Shown here in pieces: positions 5,426-5,681 of a DNA stretch of 5,681 nucleotides (position 1 is the first letter of the stretch; each line of letters starts with the position of its first letter). The DNA comes from Chloroflexota bacterium (GTDB lineage: Bacteria > Chloroflexota > Anaerolineae > Anaerolineales > UBA11858), in NCBI GenBank assembly GCA_003513015.1, contig DOTA01000333.1, positions 1 to 5,681 on the forward strand, in the 5' to 3' direction. Position numbers and translations under genes: made by a program. Below the pieces are notes generated by a model. That model was not told the DNA's origin, did not search any database, and was given only the letters and a program-made list of their open reading frames with translations.

Positions 5426-5681
5426 ATGAAAATGATCATTGCTATCATCGAAAACCACCATAGCGACGCCACATCCAGCGCGTTGATCAAACAGGGTTTC
5501 CGCATCACTCGCCTGGCTTCCATGGGAGGCTTTTTGCGGGAGGGTGCCACCACCCTGATGGTGGGCGTTGAAGACGATGAACTAGAGCAAGCGCTGAATG
5601 TCATCCGACAGCAAACGCCGCCCACCGATGATTCCAGCAAAATCCAGGCAACCATTTACGTTCTCAACGTAAAAAATTTCA
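5426..5681 (+). CDS. Stand-alone DarA/PstA-like cyclic-di-AMP receptor family protein (3' end outside window)
   Basis: The open frame gives 85 residues to the window edge. The protein starts MKMIIAIIENHHSD, the typical opening of the PII-like family PF06153, and carries FRITRLASMGGFLREGATT (25-43). R26, T28, G35, F36 and L37 match the c-di-AMP contacts of Staphylococcus PstA as recalled, while the usual Asn41 is Ala. The last visible strand (QATIYVLNVKNF, 74-85) matches the family's final GATVFVLPVERF-like strand, so few residues should be missing. The long B-loop between these parts in PstA/DarA is replaced by a short Pro/Asp/Ser segment (62-72). These proteins are cytoplasmic trimers that sense c-di-AMP and are thought to act by binding a partner. 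The start lies 23 bases after the antiporter stop, with a weak AGAGAAG site before it and no terminator between, so it belongs to the same operon. The antiporter tail is the obvious candidate partner. Confidence 0.88.
   Translation, partial: MKMIIAIIENHHSDATSSALIKQGFRITRLASMGGFLREGATTLMVGVEDDELEQALNVIRQQTPPTDDSSKIQATIYVLNVKNF

Noticed and set aside
4946..5655. Two minus-strand frames (4946-5353 and 5359-5655)
   Set aside because: They are antisense shadows of the antiporter tail and the DarA-like gene. Both plus-strand products match a family while these do not.

Overview
The window holds two divergent transcription units read outward from a 155-base control region (806-960). I see no RNA genes, mobile elements or CRISPR. 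All five coding regions look chromosomal and bacterial, with mixed, fairly balanced base composition. Paralogues of the DarA/PstA c-di-AMP receptor together with MaoC and six-hairpin glycosidase genes fit a Chloroflexota (Anaerolineae-like) genome. That placement is an inference from protein style, not a phylogenetic result.

Leftward unit (minus strand): a complete MaoC-type hot-dog hydratase gene (338-805), followed 27 bases later by the N-terminal 103 codons of a Pro/Ser/Glu-rich protein that runs off the left edge (1-310).

Rightward unit (plus strand): a consensus-like promoter (TTGACC, 17 bp, TAAAAT) whose -35 box sits inside a perfect 7-bp inverted repeat. It fires almost exactly at the first good ATG (961), so the first gene is probably read from a leaderless mRNA. 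That gene encodes a 794-residue six-hairpin glycosidase of the GH63/mannosylglycerate-hydrolase type. Five bases after its stop begins a 683-residue CPA1 Na+/H+ antiporter, and 23 bases after that a small DarA/PstA-like protein cut by the right edge.

The most interesting point is the antiporter's architecture. An intact CPA1 transporter carries a lipoprotein signal at its N terminus. At its C terminus, after a helical linker, it carries a domain that aligns without gaps over about 47 residues to the stand-alone DarA/PstA-like protein encoded next door. DarA/PstA proteins bind cyclic di-AMP, a second messenger that controls K+/Na+ and osmolyte transport, but their targets are poorly known. This locus suggests a direct target: a cation/proton antiporter gated by a built-in PII-like domain, possibly through heteromers with the stand-alone partner. 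The glycosidase may act on a compatible solute such as a mannosyl- or glucosyl-glycerate, which would make the operon an osmotic and ion homeostasis unit. This function is inferred, not shown.
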